Source: Cellvibrionaceae bacterium
Lineage (GTDB): Bacteria; Pseudomonadota; Gammaproteobacteria; Pseudomonadales; Cellvibrionaceae
DNA: 32,694 nucleotides
NCBI GenBank assembly: GCA_021151525.1
Contig: JAGKXD010000043.1
Span: 1-32,694, forward strand
Reading direction: 5' to 3'
The notes below the pieces were generated by a model, which did no database searches, had not been told where the DNA came from, and worked only from the letters and a program-made list of their open reading frames with translations. The position numbers and the translations under genes are program-made. Position 1 is the stretch's first letter. Each line of letters opens with the position of its first letter. Shown here in pieces: positions 32,216 to 32,694 of the stretch.

Positions 32216-32694
32216 ATGTCCTCACTGATCATCGCTCTGGCGCAGTTGAATACCTACGTTGGTGATATTCCGGGCAATACCCAAAAAGTTATCCAGTTTG
32301 CGCGCCGTGCTGTCGATGAGTTCCGCGCTGATGCGGTGATTTTCCCCGAACTCACGTTGACTGGTTACCCGCCAGAAGATTTGCTGTTGCGCCCGAGTTT
32401 GGATTTGCGCATTGAGCGCGCCCTCTCCGAGATTGTGGCCGCCAACTTGCCGCTGGCTGTAATTGTGGGTTATCCAAAAACCATCAGCGGAAAGCTATTC
32501 AATATGGCGGGCGTGATTCAGGCCGGTAAATTAGTGGCTGAGTATGCCAAGCAATGCTTGCCGAATTACCAAGTCTTTGACGAAAAGCGCTACTTTGTCG
32601 CTGGCGATAAAGCCTGTGTGTTTGACCTTAAAGGTGTGCCCAGCGCTATCACCATCTGCGAAGACATCTGGTTTCCTGAGCCTATGGCACAAGC
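32216..32694 (+). CDS. nadE: Glutamine-dependent NAD+ synthetase, N-terminal part (runs off the window)
   Basis: The first 159 codons are present. The frame begins MSSLIIALAQLNTYVGDIPGN and shows the amidase (nitrilase-fold) domain that releases ammonia from glutamine: catalytic Glu45 in FPELTLTGYPPEDLLLRP, Lys112 in AKQCLPNYQVFDEKRYF and Cys148 in ITICEDIW. This pattern is the typical start of the two-domain NadE that amidates nicotinic acid adenine dinucleotide to NAD+. The synthetase domain lies beyond the window edge. The ATG at 32216 matches the expected N-terminus, though its ribosome site is weak. It is divergent from pilS. Confidence 0.95.
   Translation, partial: MSSLIIALAQLNTYVGDIPGNTQKVIQFARRAVDEFRADAVIFPELTLTGYPPEDLLLRPSLDLRIERALSEIVAANLPLAVIVGYPKTISGKLFNMAGVIQAGKLVAEYAKQCLPNYQVFDEKRYFVAGDKACVFDLKGVPSAITICEDIWFPEPMAQ

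Noticed and set aside
32074..32265. Possible small membrane protein before nadE
   Set aside because: It overlaps the start of nadE in another frame, lacks a ribosome site, and the nadE start is clear.

Overview
The window is about 32.7 kb of a gammaproteobacterial chromosome. Moderate base composition, many exported proteins, several cyclic-di-GMP genes, and the pilS, panC/panD, acs and nadE homologues fit the Cellvibrionaceae or a close relative; that placement is an inference. I see no tRNA, rRNA, CRISPR array, insertion sequence or phage gene. Most operons end in clear intrinsic terminators.

Layout. 0-2 kb: a MOSC-domain protein, then two small lipoprotein genes in tandem on the minus strand. 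2-7 kb: a translationally coupled minus-strand efflux operon (MarR regulator, NodT-type outer-membrane lipoprotein, EmrA-like adaptor, EmrB-like MFS pump). In front of it lies a striking array of 15-bp-spaced imperfect dyads, followed by an inverted dispersed repeat. 7-8.5 kb: panC and panD, separated by a 179-bp gap that can fold into a row of hairpins. 8.6-12 kb: a large sensor with a periplasmic beta-propeller and a diguanylate cyclase domain. 12.4-13.7 kb: two unrecognised proteins, an anchored coiled-coil protein and a secreted protein built from two copies of a four-cysteine repeat. 14-16 kb: acs.

16-20.4 kb: a minus-strand operon of an MHYT/PAS/PAS hybrid histidine kinase with a receiver and Hpt domain, and a receiver-HD-GYP response regulator. 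It resembles RpfC/RpfG but has a different sensory module. 20.6-21.3 kb: an exported protein that looks like the N0-N1 periplasmic domains of a type II secretin without the pore. 21.6-24.3 kb: an exported beta-sandwich plus TolB-like propeller protein and a beta-lactamase-fold serine hydrolase. 24.4-29.1 kb: a drug-response-like segment with a MerR/TipAS-type regulator whose effector domain is duplicated, a second copy of the dispersed repeat, a methyltransferase and a VOC protein, then a Tet(X)-like flavin monooxygenase divergent from an AraC-type regulator. 29.2-32.7 kb: smrA, a GNAT acetyltransferase, pilS without an adjacent pilR, and the 5' part of nadE, which runs off the end.

The genes do not form one pathway. 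Two themes recur: cyclic-di-GMP signalling (the GGDEF protein makes it, the HD-GYP protein is expected to degrade it) and response to or export of toxic compounds (MarR-Emr, MerR-TipAS, Tet(X)-like enzyme). The best candidates for undescribed biology are the stand-alone secretin N-domain protein, the twin Cys4-repeat protein, the MHYT version of an Rpf-like system, the iterated operator array and the structured panC-panD gap.
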